Source: Pelagibacteraceae bacterium AG-404-N13 (GTDB lineage Bacteria; Pseudomonadota; Alphaproteobacteria; Pelagibacterales; Pelagibacteraceae). From it: DNA of 64,000 bases. A program made the translations under genes and the position numbers. Positions 55,181 through 64,000 of this stretch are shown here, one piece after another. How positions within the stretch are numbered: the first letter of the stretch is position 1; each line of letters begins with the position of its first letter. The notes under the pieces are model-generated. The model saw only the letters and a list, made by a program, of their open reading frames with translations, did not search any database and was not told the DNA's origin. Where the stretch lies: contig QCJD01000003.1 of the NCBI GenBank assembly GCA_003216255.1, forward strand, positions 19,312-83,311, written 5' to 3'.

Positions 55181-55257
55181 TGGTGCGCCCGCAAGGAGTC
55201 GAACCCTGAACCTCCAGAGCCGAAATCTGGCGCTCTATCCAGTTGAGCTACGAACGC
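55181..55257 (-). tRNA. tRNA-Arg(TCG)
   Basis: Reverse complement gcgttcgtagctcaactggatagagcg ccaga ttTCGgc tctgg aggttcagggttcgactccttgcgggcgcacca; cloverleaf with encoded CCA. Confidence 0.93.
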
Positions 55258-55280
55258 ATATAGTATTAATATTATAAATT

Positions 55281-56258
55281 ATGAAAAATATCATTAAATT
55301 AATTGTAGGCGAGTCTGAAAAAGAAATTAGAATTGACTTATTCTTATCTGATAAAAAAAAAGAATTGAGCAGGACAAGAGTAAAAAATTTAATTTTAGAG
55401 GAAAAACTAAGAATAAATAATTCAATTGTTACAGATCCTTCAAAAAAAGTATCAATTGGAGATACTATTGTTTTTGAAATACCAAATCCGAAAAAAGTTT
55501 CATTGAAACCATATGACTACAAATTAGATATAGTGTATGAAGACCAAGATCTTATTGTAATAAATAAAAATGCAGGCATATCCATGCATCCTTCCGTAGG
55601 TAATTATGATAATACGATTGTTAACGCCTTAATGAATTATAACAAAAAATTATCAAGTATAGGAGATGAATTAAGACCGGGAATTGTGCATAGAATTGAT
55701 AAAGATACTTCAGGATTAATAGTTATTGCAAAAAATAATATATCACATGAAAATTTATCAAATCAATTTTCAAAACATTCTATAACCAGAGTTTATCAAG
55801 CATTGATTTGGGGTAAGCTTAGACCTCAAAATGGAAAAATACAAACGTTTATAACTAGAAGTGCTAAAAATAGACAAATGATGGAAGTTGGAATTAGTAA
55901 AGGAAAAAAAGCAATCACAAATTATAAGACACTTGAAATTTTCGAAAATGATAAAGTTCCAACTTTAAGTCTAGTTGAATGTAAACTTGAAACTGGAAGA
56001 ACACATCAAATCAGAGTTCATATGAGTTATAAAGGAAATAATATTTTGGGCGACAAAAAATATAAAAAAAAATTTAAAAAATTTAAAAATATAGACACTG
56101 AGATCGAAGGATATATTTTAAAACTTGATAGACAGTTCTTGCATGCTCATGTTCTAGGATTTGACCATCCTAAAACTGGGGAAAGATTAGAATTCTCATC
56201 AAATTTACCTACTAATTTAAATAATATTTTAAAAAAACTAAGAAAAACTAACAAATAA
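55281..56258 (+). CDS. RluC/RluD-family 23S rRNA pseudouridine synthase
   Basis: S4-like N-terminus; GIVHRIDKDTSGLIVIAKN, LVECKLETGRTHQIRVHMSYKGNNILGDKKY. Confidence 0.95.
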   Translation: MKNIIKLIVGESEKEIRIDLFLSDKKKELSRTRVKNLILEEKLRINNSIVTDPSKKVSIGDTIVFEIPNPKKVSLKPYDYKLDIVYEDQDLIVINKNAGISMHPSVGNYDNTIVNALMNYNKKLSSIGDELRPGIVHRIDKDTSGLIVIAKNNISHENLSNQFSKHSITRVYQALIWGKLRPQNGKIQTFITRSAKNRQMMEVGISKGKKAITNYKTLEIFENDKVPTLSLVECKLETGRTHQIRVHMSYKGNNILGDKKYKKKFKKFKNIDTEIEGYILKLDRQFLHAHVLGFDHPKTGERLEFSSNLPTNLNNILKKLRKTNK

Positions 56259-56301
56259 AACCATTGTAAAATTTAAATTCTTAATTAAATAGATATCCTC
56301 T

Positions 56302-57192
56302 ATGAATAAAACAACTTATAACCTGCCAACACTTTCTGATGAAGGTGGACTTTCATTATATTTGGCGCAGATTAAAAAATTCCCAATGCTAGATGCTGAA
56401 GAAGAATTTATGCTAGCAAAAAATTGGAGGACAAATGGGAATGTAAAATCAGCAGAAAAATTAGTAACTAGTCACCTGAGATTGGTTGCAAAAATAGCAA
56501 TGGGTTATAAAGGCTATGGTTTACCATTAAGTGAAATGATTTCTGAGGGAAATGTTGGTCTTATGCAAGCTGTTAAAAAATTTGAACCTGAAAAAGGATT
56601 TAGATTAGCAACTTATGCAATGTGGTGGATTAAAGCATCTATACAAGAATACATACTTAGATCCTGGAGTTTAGTTAAGATTGGAACTACTACTGCTCAA
56701 AAAAAATTATTTTTTAATTTAAAAAAAATTAAAAATCAAATTGCACCAAGAACTGAAGGTGATCTTAAAGATGAACATGTAAAAGATATTTCAAATAGAC
56801 TAAATGTTAGTGAAGATGAAGTTGTTTCAATGAATAGAAGATTATACGGAAAAGAACAGTCTTTAAATGCACCAATAGGTGAGGATGGAGATGAATGGCA
56901 AGACTGGATTGTTGATGAAGATATGGACAATGAATTGAAAATTGCTCAAAATGAAGAAATAGATCAAAGAAAGGATCTTTTGCAAGACTCACTTAAAATT
57001 TTAAACGATAGAGAAAAAGAAATTCTACATTCCAGAAGACTTACTGACGAGCCAATGACTTTAGAAGATTTAAGTAAAAAATTTAAAATTAGTAGAGAAA
57101 GAATTAGACAAATAGAAAATAAAGCATTTGAAAAACTTCAAAAACATATGCTTAACTCTGCTAAATCTAAAAACCTACTTCCAGCAAATTAA
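56302..57192 (+). CDS. rpoH: RNA polymerase sigma-32 factor
   Basis: LVTSHLRLVAKIAMGYKGYGLPLSEMISEGNVGLMQAVKKFEPEKGFRLATYAMWWIKASIQEYILRSWSLVKIGTTTAQKKLFFNL. Confidence 0.97.
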   Translation: MNKTTYNLPTLSDEGGLSLYLAQIKKFPMLDAEEEFMLAKNWRTNGNVKSAEKLVTSHLRLVAKIAMGYKGYGLPLSEMISEGNVGLMQAVKKFEPEKGFRLATYAMWWIKASIQEYILRSWSLVKIGTTTAQKKLFFNLKKIKNQIAPRTEGDLKDEHVKDISNRLNVSEDEVVSMNRRLYGKEQSLNAPIGEDGDEWQDWIVDEDMDNELKIAQNEEIDQRKDLLQDSLKILNDREKEILHSRRLTDEPMTLEDLSKKFKISRERIRQIENKAFEKLQKHMLNSAKSKNLLPAN

Positions 57193-57236
57193 AAATTTGC
57201 TCAACTAAATTAAAATAAGTTATTTTATAAAAAATT

Positions 57237-58526
57237 TTATTTAAAAGGATCTATTAAAAGGATTGTATCTTCTCTCTCAGGGCTTGTTGATATACTTGAT
57301 ATTCTTGTCTCTATGAATTGCTCTATAGCTTTTACATAAGTTTTTGCTTTTTCTGGTAAATCTTCAAATTTCTTAATTCCTTGTGTTTTTGATTTCCAAC
57401 CATCAAATTTTTTATAAATTGGTTTTACATTTAATTGATCCTCAACTGCTGCAGGAAAATAATCTATTTTTTTTCCGTTTAGCTCATAAGCTATGCAAAG
57501 ATTTATTTCATCTAGCTCGTCAAGAACATCTAATTTTGTGAGAGCTATACCATCAATACCTGAAATTTTTATTGTCTGTTTTACTAGAACACCATCAAAC
57601 CAACCACATCTTCTTTTTCTGCTGGTTACAGTTCCGAATTCATGTCCTTTCTCACCTAAATGATTTCCAATATCATCTTTAAGCTCTGTTGGGAAAGGAC
57701 CTTGGCCTACTCTTGTCGTATATGCTTTTGTAATACCTAAAACGAAATTAATAGAATTCGGACCACAACCTGATCCAGTTGCAGCTGAAGCTGCCACAGT
57801 ATTTGAGGAAGTTACAAATGGATATGTACCATGATCAACATCAAGCAAAATTCCTTGCGCACCCTCAAATAAAATTTTTTTATTTTCTGATTTAAATTGA
57901 TCTATTTTTCTCCAGACTGGAGCTGAATATTTTAAAATATTAGGTGCTAATTTTAATAATTCTTCAATTAATTTATCTTTTTGATAAATAGGCTTGCCTA
58001 ATCCCTTACGAATTGCATTATGGTGTTCTAGAACTACAGTTATTCTATTTTCAAGATTTGTTTTAGACGCTAGATCCATAACTCTTATAGATCTTCTGCC
58101 TACTTTATCTTCATAAGCTGGGCCAATACCTCTTCTGGTAGTCCCTATTTTTGATTTGCCAGCTTTATCTTCTCTTATTTCATCCATCTCTCTGTGAAAT
58201 GGTAGAATTAACGTAGCTGCTTCAGATAAAATTAGATTATTTTCATTAATTATAACACCCTTAGATTTTACTTCTTCAATTTCATCAAGTAGAGCCCAAG
58301 GATCAACAACAACTCCGTTTCCAATAATAGATACTTTATTTTTTCTAACTATTCCTGAAGGTAATAATCTTAATTTATATGTTATCCCATCTATGACTAA
58401 AGTGTGACCTGCATTATGACCACCTTGAAATCTTATAACAATATCTGCTTCTCTTGATAGCCAATCTACTATCTTGCCTTTTCCCTCATCTCCCCATTGA
58501 GAACCTACTACTACAACGTTTTTCAT
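57237..58526 (-). CDS. purA: adenylosuccinate synthetase
   Basis: [51 protein letters not shown]. Confidence 0.97.
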   Translation of the reverse strand: MKNVVVVGSQWGDEGKGKIVDWLSREADIVIRFQGGHNAGHTLVIDGITYKLRLLPSGIVRKNKVSIIGNGVVVDPWALLDEIEEVKSKGVIINENNLILSEAATLILPFHREMDEIREDKAGKSKIGTTRRGIGPAYEDKVGRRSIRVMDLASKTNLENRITVVLEHHNAIRKGLGKPIYQKDKLIEELLKLAPNILKYSAPVWRKIDQFKSENKKILFEGAQGILLDVDHGTYPFVTSSNTVAASAATGSGCGPNSINFVLGITKAYTTRVGQGPFPTELKDDIGNHLGEKGHEFGTVTSRKRRCGWFDGVLVKQTIKISGIDGIALTKLDVLDELDEINLCIAYELNGKKIDYFPAAVEDQLNVKPIYKKFDGWKSKTQGIKKFEDLPEKAKTYVKAIEQFIETRISSISTSPEREDTILLIDPFK

Positions 58527-59359
58527 TTAAGTTTTTTTTTAATTATAAATGTATTTAAATGGTTTATTGGTCCATGACCTTTACCAAAGTTTGGTCCTGA
58601 ACTTATTGCATGGTTAACATAATTTATTGCCATTTCACAAGATTTCTTTAGAGTTTTTCCACATGAATAGAATGTGGCAATTGCACTTGAAAGTGTGCAA
58701 CCTGTTCCATGAGTATTTCTAGTATTATGTCTTTTGCTAAGAAACTTTGCTATTTCATTTTTATTTAAAAAGATATCAGTAACTAATTTTGATTGCATGT
58801 GTCCTCCTTTAATTAGTACATTTTGAGCACCTAAACTTAATAATTTATTTGCAGCTATTATCATATCTTCTATAGTTAATATTTTTGTATTCGAAAGTAT
58901 TTCTGCTTCTGGAATATTAGGGGTTATAAGAGAAACTTTTTTTAACAATTTTTTTTTTAATATTTGGATTGACTTATCATCTATTAATTTTACACCCCCT
59001 TTTGCTACCATAACTGGGTCTAATATAATTTTTTTAATTTTTATTTTGTTTAAAGAATTTAAAACTGAATTAATTACTGGTGGAGAATGAAGCATACCAA
59101 TTTTAATTGCATCTGGTTTTATATCTTTTGAAGTAAATTCAATTTGTTTTGAAATATTTTTTGCTGGAATTGGTACTATAGATGAAACACCAGTGGTATT
59201 TTGTGATGTAACTGCCGTAATAGCAGTCATTGCATATGATCCTAAAGATGTTACAGTTTTAATGTCTGCTTGTATACCTGCGCCACCTGAAGAGTCAGAT
59301 CCTGCGATTATCAAAATTTTAGATTTTATTTTCAATTTAATTAATTGATTTTTTGACAA
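58523..59359 (-). CDS. thiD: hydroxymethylpyrimidine (phosphate) kinase
   Basis: [51 protein letters not shown]. Confidence 0.95.
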   Translation of the reverse strand: MSKNQLIKLKIKSKILIIAGSDSSGGAGIQADIKTVTSLGSYAMTAITAVTSQNTTGVSSIVPIPAKNISKQIEFTSKDIKPDAIKIGMLHSPPVINSVLNSLNKIKIKKIILDPVMVAKGGVKLIDDKSIQILKKKLLKKVSLITPNIPEAEILSNTKILTIEDMIIAANKLLSLGAQNVLIKGGHMQSKLVTDIFLNKNEIAKFLSKRHNTRNTHGTGCTLSSAIATFYSCGKTLKKSCEMAINYVNHAISSGPNFGKGHGPINHLNTFIIKKKLK

Positions 59360-60668
59360 TATTTATACATTTTTTAAGCAAAATTTTGTTTTCACTTTCG
59401 CACATTATTCTTATTTTAGGTTCTGTACCAGATTTTCTTACTAACATTCTACCTTTTCCTCTAACTAAATTATTTGCTATTTTTATTGCCTTTTTGCATT
59501 TGATGCTTTTAATAATTGATTTATCTTTTACTTCTACATTTTCTAATATTTGAGGTGTTGGAGTAAAATTTTTAAATAATTCGCTAGCTTTTTTACCTTT
59601 CCTCATAGAAAATAAAATTTCTAAGGCAACTAACATTCCATCGCCAGTAGTTGCAAACTTTCCAAGAATTATATGACCAGATTGCTCTCCACCTAAATTA
59701 AATTTATTTTTTTGCATTAAATCTTTTACATATCTATCACCAACTTTTGATCTTAAAAACTTTATCTTATTTTTTTTAAAAAATTTTTCTAAACCATAAT
59801 TAGACATTAATGTTCCAACAACTCCTCCTTTTAATATTTTTTTTTTCTTCCATCTTTGCGCTAACATTGCAATTATTTTATCACCATCTATGATATTTCC
59901 TTTCTCATCACATACAATAATTCTGTCAGCATCACCATCTAAGGAAATTCCTATATGTGCTCTATTTTTTTTTGTTAAATTTTTAATTTTATAAGGAAAA
60001 GTTGATCCACATTTTTCATTAATGTTAAATCCATTGGGACAAGTTCCAATTTCATAAACTTCAGCTCCTAATGATCTCAGTAACTTTGGTCCAACCTTGT
60101 ATGCGGCGCCATTTGCACAATCTATAGCGATCTTCAAACCTCTTAAATTAAATTGATTTGGAAAATTTTTTTTTAAAATTTCAATATATTTTTCTGATCC
60201 ATCTTCAAGTCTTTTAACCCTTCCGAGTATTTTTGGATTTGATAATTTATCAGTAATTTTTGAGTCTATTATTTTTTCTATTTTTTTTTCTATTTTATCT
60301 GACAATTTTAAACCGTCTGGACCAAATAACTTTAAACCATTATCAAAATAAGGATTATGTGACGCAGTAATCATTATTCCCATGTTTGCTTTCATTTTTT
60401 TTGTTAGCATAGCTAATCCGTTGGTAGGGAGAGGTCCAAAGGTAAAAACATGGACTCCTGCAGAAGCCAGTCCAGAGACTAATGCTGGTTCTAATGTGTA
60501 TCCAGATAATCTTGTATCTTTAGCAATAATAGCGATTTGTTTACTTTTTTTTTGATTTTTAAAATACGTACCTGCCGCTAAACCAAATTTAAAAAACATT
60601 TCGCCGTTTATATTTTCTTGATTTACTTTTCCTCTTATGCCGTCAGTTCCAAAGTATTTTTTACTCAT
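59337..60668 (-). CDS. glmM: phosphoglucosamine mutase
   Basis: YFGTDGIRGKVN, MITASHNPYFDNGLKLFGPDG, GISLDGDADRIIVCDE, RKSGTEPKIRIMCE. Confidence 0.97.
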   Translation of the reverse strand: MSKKYFGTDGIRGKVNQENINGEMFFKFGLAAGTYFKNQKKSKQIAIIAKDTRLSGYTLEPALVSGLASAGVHVFTFGPLPTNGLAMLTKKMKANMGIMITASHNPYFDNGLKLFGPDGLKLSDKIEKKIEKIIDSKITDKLSNPKILGRVKRLEDGSEKYIEILKKNFPNQFNLRGLKIAIDCANGAAYKVGPKLLRSLGAEVYEIGTCPNGFNINEKCGSTFPYKIKNLTKKNRAHIGISLDGDADRIIVCDEKGNIIDGDKIIAMLAQRWKKKKILKGGVVGTLMSNYGLEKFFKKNKIKFLRSKVGDRYVKDLMQKNKFNLGGEQSGHIILGKFATTGDGMLVALEILFSMRKGKKASELFKNFTPTPQILENVEVKDKSIIKSIKCKKAIKIANNLVRGKGRMLVRKSGTEPKIRIMCESENKILLKKCINIVKKSIN

Positions 60669-60670
60669 TA

Positions 60671-61720
60671 TTAAAAATTTAATTTTTTAAATACCTTAAT
60701 TCCTTGATTGATTTCATTAACGTCATGCACTCTTAATATTTGCACACCTTGTGACATACTATAAACACAAGATGCAACAGTTCCACCAACTCTTTCTTTA
60801 CTGTCATTTAATCCAGATATATCTTTTATAAATCTTTTTCTTGAAACACCTAACATTATTGGCAAACCTAAAGAATGAAAAATAGAAATTTTATTAATTA
60901 GGGTAATATTATGTTTCAAATTTTTACCAAAACCAATACCGGGATCTAATATTATATTATTGTGCTTAATTCCCTTCTTTCTTATTTGATTCAATTTTTC
61001 TTCAAAATAATCATATATATCTAGTAAAACATTTTTGTAATTTGGTTTTATTTGCATAGACTTAGGCGTCCCTTTAATGTGATGTAAAACAAAAGGCAAT
61101 CTAGTTTTTTTTAAAAATTCTATAGTATCTTTATCGTAACTTAAACCAGATATATCATTAACCAAGTCTAATTTATAATTTAACGCTTTTTTCATCACTA
61201 AGCTTTTTCTTGTATCTATAGAAACGAAAAATTTTTTTTTCTTTAAGTACTTCATAGAATTTTTGATCCTATTCCACTCTTTTAATTGTTTTATTTCTTT
61301 TGAGCCTGGTCTAGTAGACTCTCCTCCTACATCTATTATCTTTGCACCATCATTAATTAATTTTTTGATTTGTTTTTTTGCTTGCAAATCTTTATTAAAT
61401 TTACCACCATCAGAAAAACTATCTGGAGTTAAATTTAAAACTCCCATCAATAGAGGTGGATCATTTAAATCTAAACCTATAATTTTTTTTTTTTTACAAA
61501 TTTTTTTTAAATCTTGTTTAACTTTTTTTTTAATTTTTGATGGGAGTTTATTTATACTTTTAATATTTAATATTTGTTTTGATGTTTTTGATATTACTTC
61601 AACGCTATCAAAAGATATAGAATTATTACCATTAAGAGCTAGTGATAAGTTTTTTTTAATTTTTTGTTTAGAGGTTTTGCCAAAATAAAAATTACACGCT
61701 CTTGTGTAATATTTTTGCAT
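60671..61720 (-). CDS. folP: dihydropteroate synthase
   Basis: LMGVLNLTPDSFSDGGKF, IIDVGGESTRPGS, DPGIGFGKNLKHN, GVSRKRFI. Confidence 0.95.
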   Translation of the reverse strand: MQKYYTRACNFYFGKTSKQKIKKNLSLALNGNNSISFDSVEVISKTSKQILNIKSINKLPSKIKKKVKQDLKKICKKKKIIGLDLNDPPLLMGVLNLTPDSFSDGGKFNKDLQAKKQIKKLINDGAKIIDVGGESTRPGSKEIKQLKEWNRIKNSMKYLKKKKFFVSIDTRKSLVMKKALNYKLDLVNDISGLSYDKDTIEFLKKTRLPFVLHHIKGTPKSMQIKPNYKNVLLDIYDYFEEKLNQIRKKGIKHNNIILDPGIGFGKNLKHNITLINKISIFHSLGLPIMLGVSRKRFIKDISGLNDSKERVGGTVASCVYSMSQGVQILRVHDVNEINQGIKVFKKLNF

Positions 61721-61725
61721 TAATA

Positions 61726-63618
61726 TTAATGAACAATTTTTGGTTTTAAGCCGATTGAACCTAATGCTGAACTTTGATCATCTTCTTCGACTTTTAAATC
61801 TTCTTTATTTTTAGGATAAACATTTTTGTTAATTAAGTCTTCTATTTCACTTCCGCTTAAAGTTTCATAAGTTAGTAATGCCTTTGCTAATTTATGTAAA
61901 TCATCAATTTTTTCAGTAAGTAATTTTCTTGCTCTATCATATCCCATGTCTACGATTTTTCTTATTTCAGTATCAACTTTTTTTGCCGTTTCTTCTGACA
62001 TATTTTGTTGCCTTGCAACAGATCTTCCTAAAAAGACCTCTTCTTCATTTTCTCCGTAAGCAACTGGACCCAATTCTTTACTTAGTCCCGCTCTCATTAC
62101 CATTGCTCTTGCTCTTTTTGTGGCTTGTTCAATATCACTTGCTGCTCCAGTTGTAACTTTATCTTCGCCAAATATAATTTCTTCAGCTACTCTTCCTCCC
62201 ATGGCTATTGCCATTTGTGCATGCAGCTGTTCTCTCGTTTGAGAAACTTCATCTCTTTCTGGTAATTGCATAACCATTCCTAATGCTCTTCCTCTTGGAA
62301 TTATTGTGGCTTTGTGGATTGGGTATGCTGCTTTTTCGTTAATAGTTACTATAGCATGCCCCGCTTCATGATATGCTGTTAATTTTTTTTCTTCATCAGT
62401 CATAACCATAGATCGTCTTTCTGCGCCCATCATTACTTTATCTTTTGCTTCTTCGAACTCTTGATTAGTTACAATTCTTTTATTTTTTCTAGCTGCCAAT
62501 AAAGCGGCCTCGTTAACTAAATTAGCTAAATCAGCTCCTGAAAAACCTGGCGTACCTCTAGCAACAGTTCTTAAGTTCACATCAGATGCCATTGATATTT
62601 TTTTTGCATGAACTTTTAATATCTTTTCTCTTCCAATTATATCTGGGTTTGAAACAACCACTTGTCTATCAAATCTCCCTGGCCTTAATAAAGCTGGATC
62701 TAATACATCAGGTCTGTTTGTTGCTGCTATAATTATTACTCCTTCGTTTGTGTCAAAGCCATCCATTTCGACTAACAACTGGTTTAAAGTTTGCTCTCTC
62801 TCATCATTCCCTCCACCTAAACCCGCACCTCTACTTCTGCCTACTGCATCAATTTCATCTATAAATATAATGCAAGGAGCATGTTTTTTCCCTTGTTCAA
62901 ACATATCCCTTACTCTTGATGCTCCTACACCTACAAACATTTCAACGAAATCTGATCCAGATATAGTAAAAAAAGGAACTCCAGCTTCTCCCGCAATCGC
63001 TCTTGCTAATAAAGTTTTACCTGTTCCTGGAGGACCTACCAATAAACATCCTCTAGGTATTTTACCTCCAAGCCTACTAAATTTTCTTGGATCTTTTAAA
63101 AATTCTACAACTTCTTCTACCTCTTCTTTTGCTTCCTCTACTCCAGCAACATCATTGAAAGTAACTTTACCTTTTAATTCATTCATCATTTTTGCTTTAG
63201 ATTTTCCAAAACCCATTGCACCACCTTTGCCACCTTGCATTTGTCTCATAAAAAATATCCACACTGCAATCAAAAGTAACATTGGAAACCAAGATAGTAA
63301 TATTCCTAAAAGTGACGGCATTTTTTCTTCTAAGGGACTGGCCGAAATACTTACACCTTTATCACTTAATTTTTGAATTAAATTTGGATCATCTGGTGCA
63401 TAAGTTTTAAAAGTTTTTCCATTAGAAAAAACTCCATTAATATTCTTTCCTTGGATTTCTACTTGCACTACTCTTCCATTATCAACTTCTGTTAAAAATT
63501 CAGAGAAGATAATATTATTCTTAGTACCGACGGCTCCTTGAGGATTTTTAAACATATTATACAGACCTATTGTTAATAGGACAATTATTCCCCACATTGC
63601 TAAGTTTTTGAAATTCAT
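61726..63618 (-). CDS. ftsH: ATP-dependent zinc metalloprotease FtsH
   Basis: [29 protein letters not shown] region, Zn-binding HEAGH. Confidence 0.98.
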   Translation of the reverse strand: MNFKNLAMWGIIVLLTIGLYNMFKNPQGAVGTKNNIIFSEFLTEVDNGRVVQVEIQGKNINGVFSNGKTFKTYAPDDPNLIQKLSDKGVSISASPLEEKMPSLLGILLSWFPMLLLIAVWIFFMRQMQGGKGGAMGFGKSKAKMMNELKGKVTFNDVAGVEEAKEEVEEVVEFLKDPRKFSRLGGKIPRGCLLVGPPGTGKTLLARAIAGEAGVPFFTISGSDFVEMFVGVGASRVRDMFEQGKKHAPCIIFIDEIDAVGRSRGAGLGGGNDEREQTLNQLLVEMDGFDTNEGVIIIAATNRPDVLDPALLRPGRFDRQVVVSNPDIIGREKILKVHAKKISMASDVNLRTVARGTPGFSGADLANLVNEAALLAARKNKRIVTNQEFEEAKDKVMMGAERRSMVMTDEEKKLTAYHEAGHAIVTINEKAAYPIHKATIIPRGRALGMVMQLPERDEVSQTREQLHAQMAIAMGGRVAEEIIFGEDKVTTGAASDIEQATKRARAMVMRAGLSKELGPVAYGENEEEVFLGRSVARQQNMSEETAKKVDTEIRKIVDMGYDRARKLLTEKIDDLHKLAKALLTYETLSGSEIEDLINKNVYPKNKEDLKVEEDDQSSALGSIGLKPKIVH

Positions 63619-63686
63619 ATGGTTATAAAATAAGAATTATTATTGATTAAACAAGTGGCATTTTATACAAAAAAACACTAAATAAT

Positions 63687-64000
63687 CTAGTTTTCACTTG
63701 AAATTACGATTGATTTATTAACTTTTTCAAAAATACACCCAGATAAAGTTTGTCTTTTAAAATTTTTGGTTGTTTTGATCTTATTTATTAGGCTTATTAA
63801 CTTTTTTCCTCTTGTATAATTTGTTTTATTTCCAATGTCATGAATTAATTCAGAAATAGACCTAAAAACTATTTCATCTGGTTGGTTAAAAAAGAATTCA
63901 TTAACAATTATATTTTTTTTTTTATTTGTAGTATGTGTATTTTCCTCAATGTTTTTTTTTACATAAAATTTTATTGCAGAATTGCTTTTACTAAGGTTTT
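63687..64000 (-). CDS. tilS: C-terminal part of a probable tRNA(Ile)-lysidine synthase, truncated by the window end
   Basis: Reverse-strand frame ends ...KTLSGCIFEKVNKSIVISSEN*; TilS-like C-terminus upstream of ftsH, a common gene order. Confidence 0.6.
   Translation of the reverse strand, partial: NLSKSNSAIKFYVKKNIEENTHTTNKKKNIIVNEFFFNQPDEIVFRSISELIHDIGNKTNYTRGKKLISLINKIKTTKNFKRQTLSGCIFEKVNKSIVISSEN

Noticed and set aside
61263-61688. 141-aa + strand ORF antisense to folP
   Set aside because: Antisense shadow of dihydropteroate synthase motifs.
62750-63376. 208-aa + strand ORF antisense to ftsH
   Set aside because: Antisense to the FtsH AAA domain; composition typical of a reverse-complement shadow of a conserved gene.

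Overview
This is a 64 kb window of an AT-rich, densely coding alphaproteobacterial chromosome. The permuted two-piece tmRNA, very short intergenic gaps, low GC and gene content suggest a SAR11/Pelagibacterales-like streamlined marine bacterium (inference). The left ~16 kb is accessory and envelope-oriented: a PilY1-like vWA/beta-propeller protein after a truncated upstream ORF, an AsmA-like protein, a beta-propeller/autotransporter-barrel fusion, a prepilin peptidase, two SpoIIE/PP2C phosphatases (GAF- and CHASE2-linked), a FecR-domain protein with a huge graded Lys-repeat tail, a TPR/outer-membrane-barrel-like protein and an orphan tandem winged-helix regulator. From ~16.4 kb most genes are housekeeping: mreBCD-mrdA-rodA, leuA-ilvC-ilvH-ilvB, miaA, degP-DUF2065-hflC-hflK, mrp, thyX, nadA-nadC, ppdK, glyQS, an S49 peptidase, ispB, pdxH, aroC, xseB-ispA-dxs, a Sua5-family gene, an ABC-2 transporter, rluD-like, rpoH, purA, thiD, glmM, folP, ftsH and a partial tilS. 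RNA genes are ssrA (permuted), tRNA-Leu(GAG) and tRNA-Arg(TCG). The most interesting items are (1) a compact carbamoyltransferase / 49-aa DUF5989 (SxtK-like) / SxtJ-like cassette facing a SGNH-hydrolase-like gene, with the 49-aa ORF missing from the supplied ORF track; (2) the FecR/CHASE2-PP2C/TPR-barrel signalling block with the Lys-repeat tail; (3) three convergent gene pairs whose stop codons share a single TTAA; and (4) the short-tag split tmRNA. I saw no CRISPR arrays, insertion sequences or prophage.
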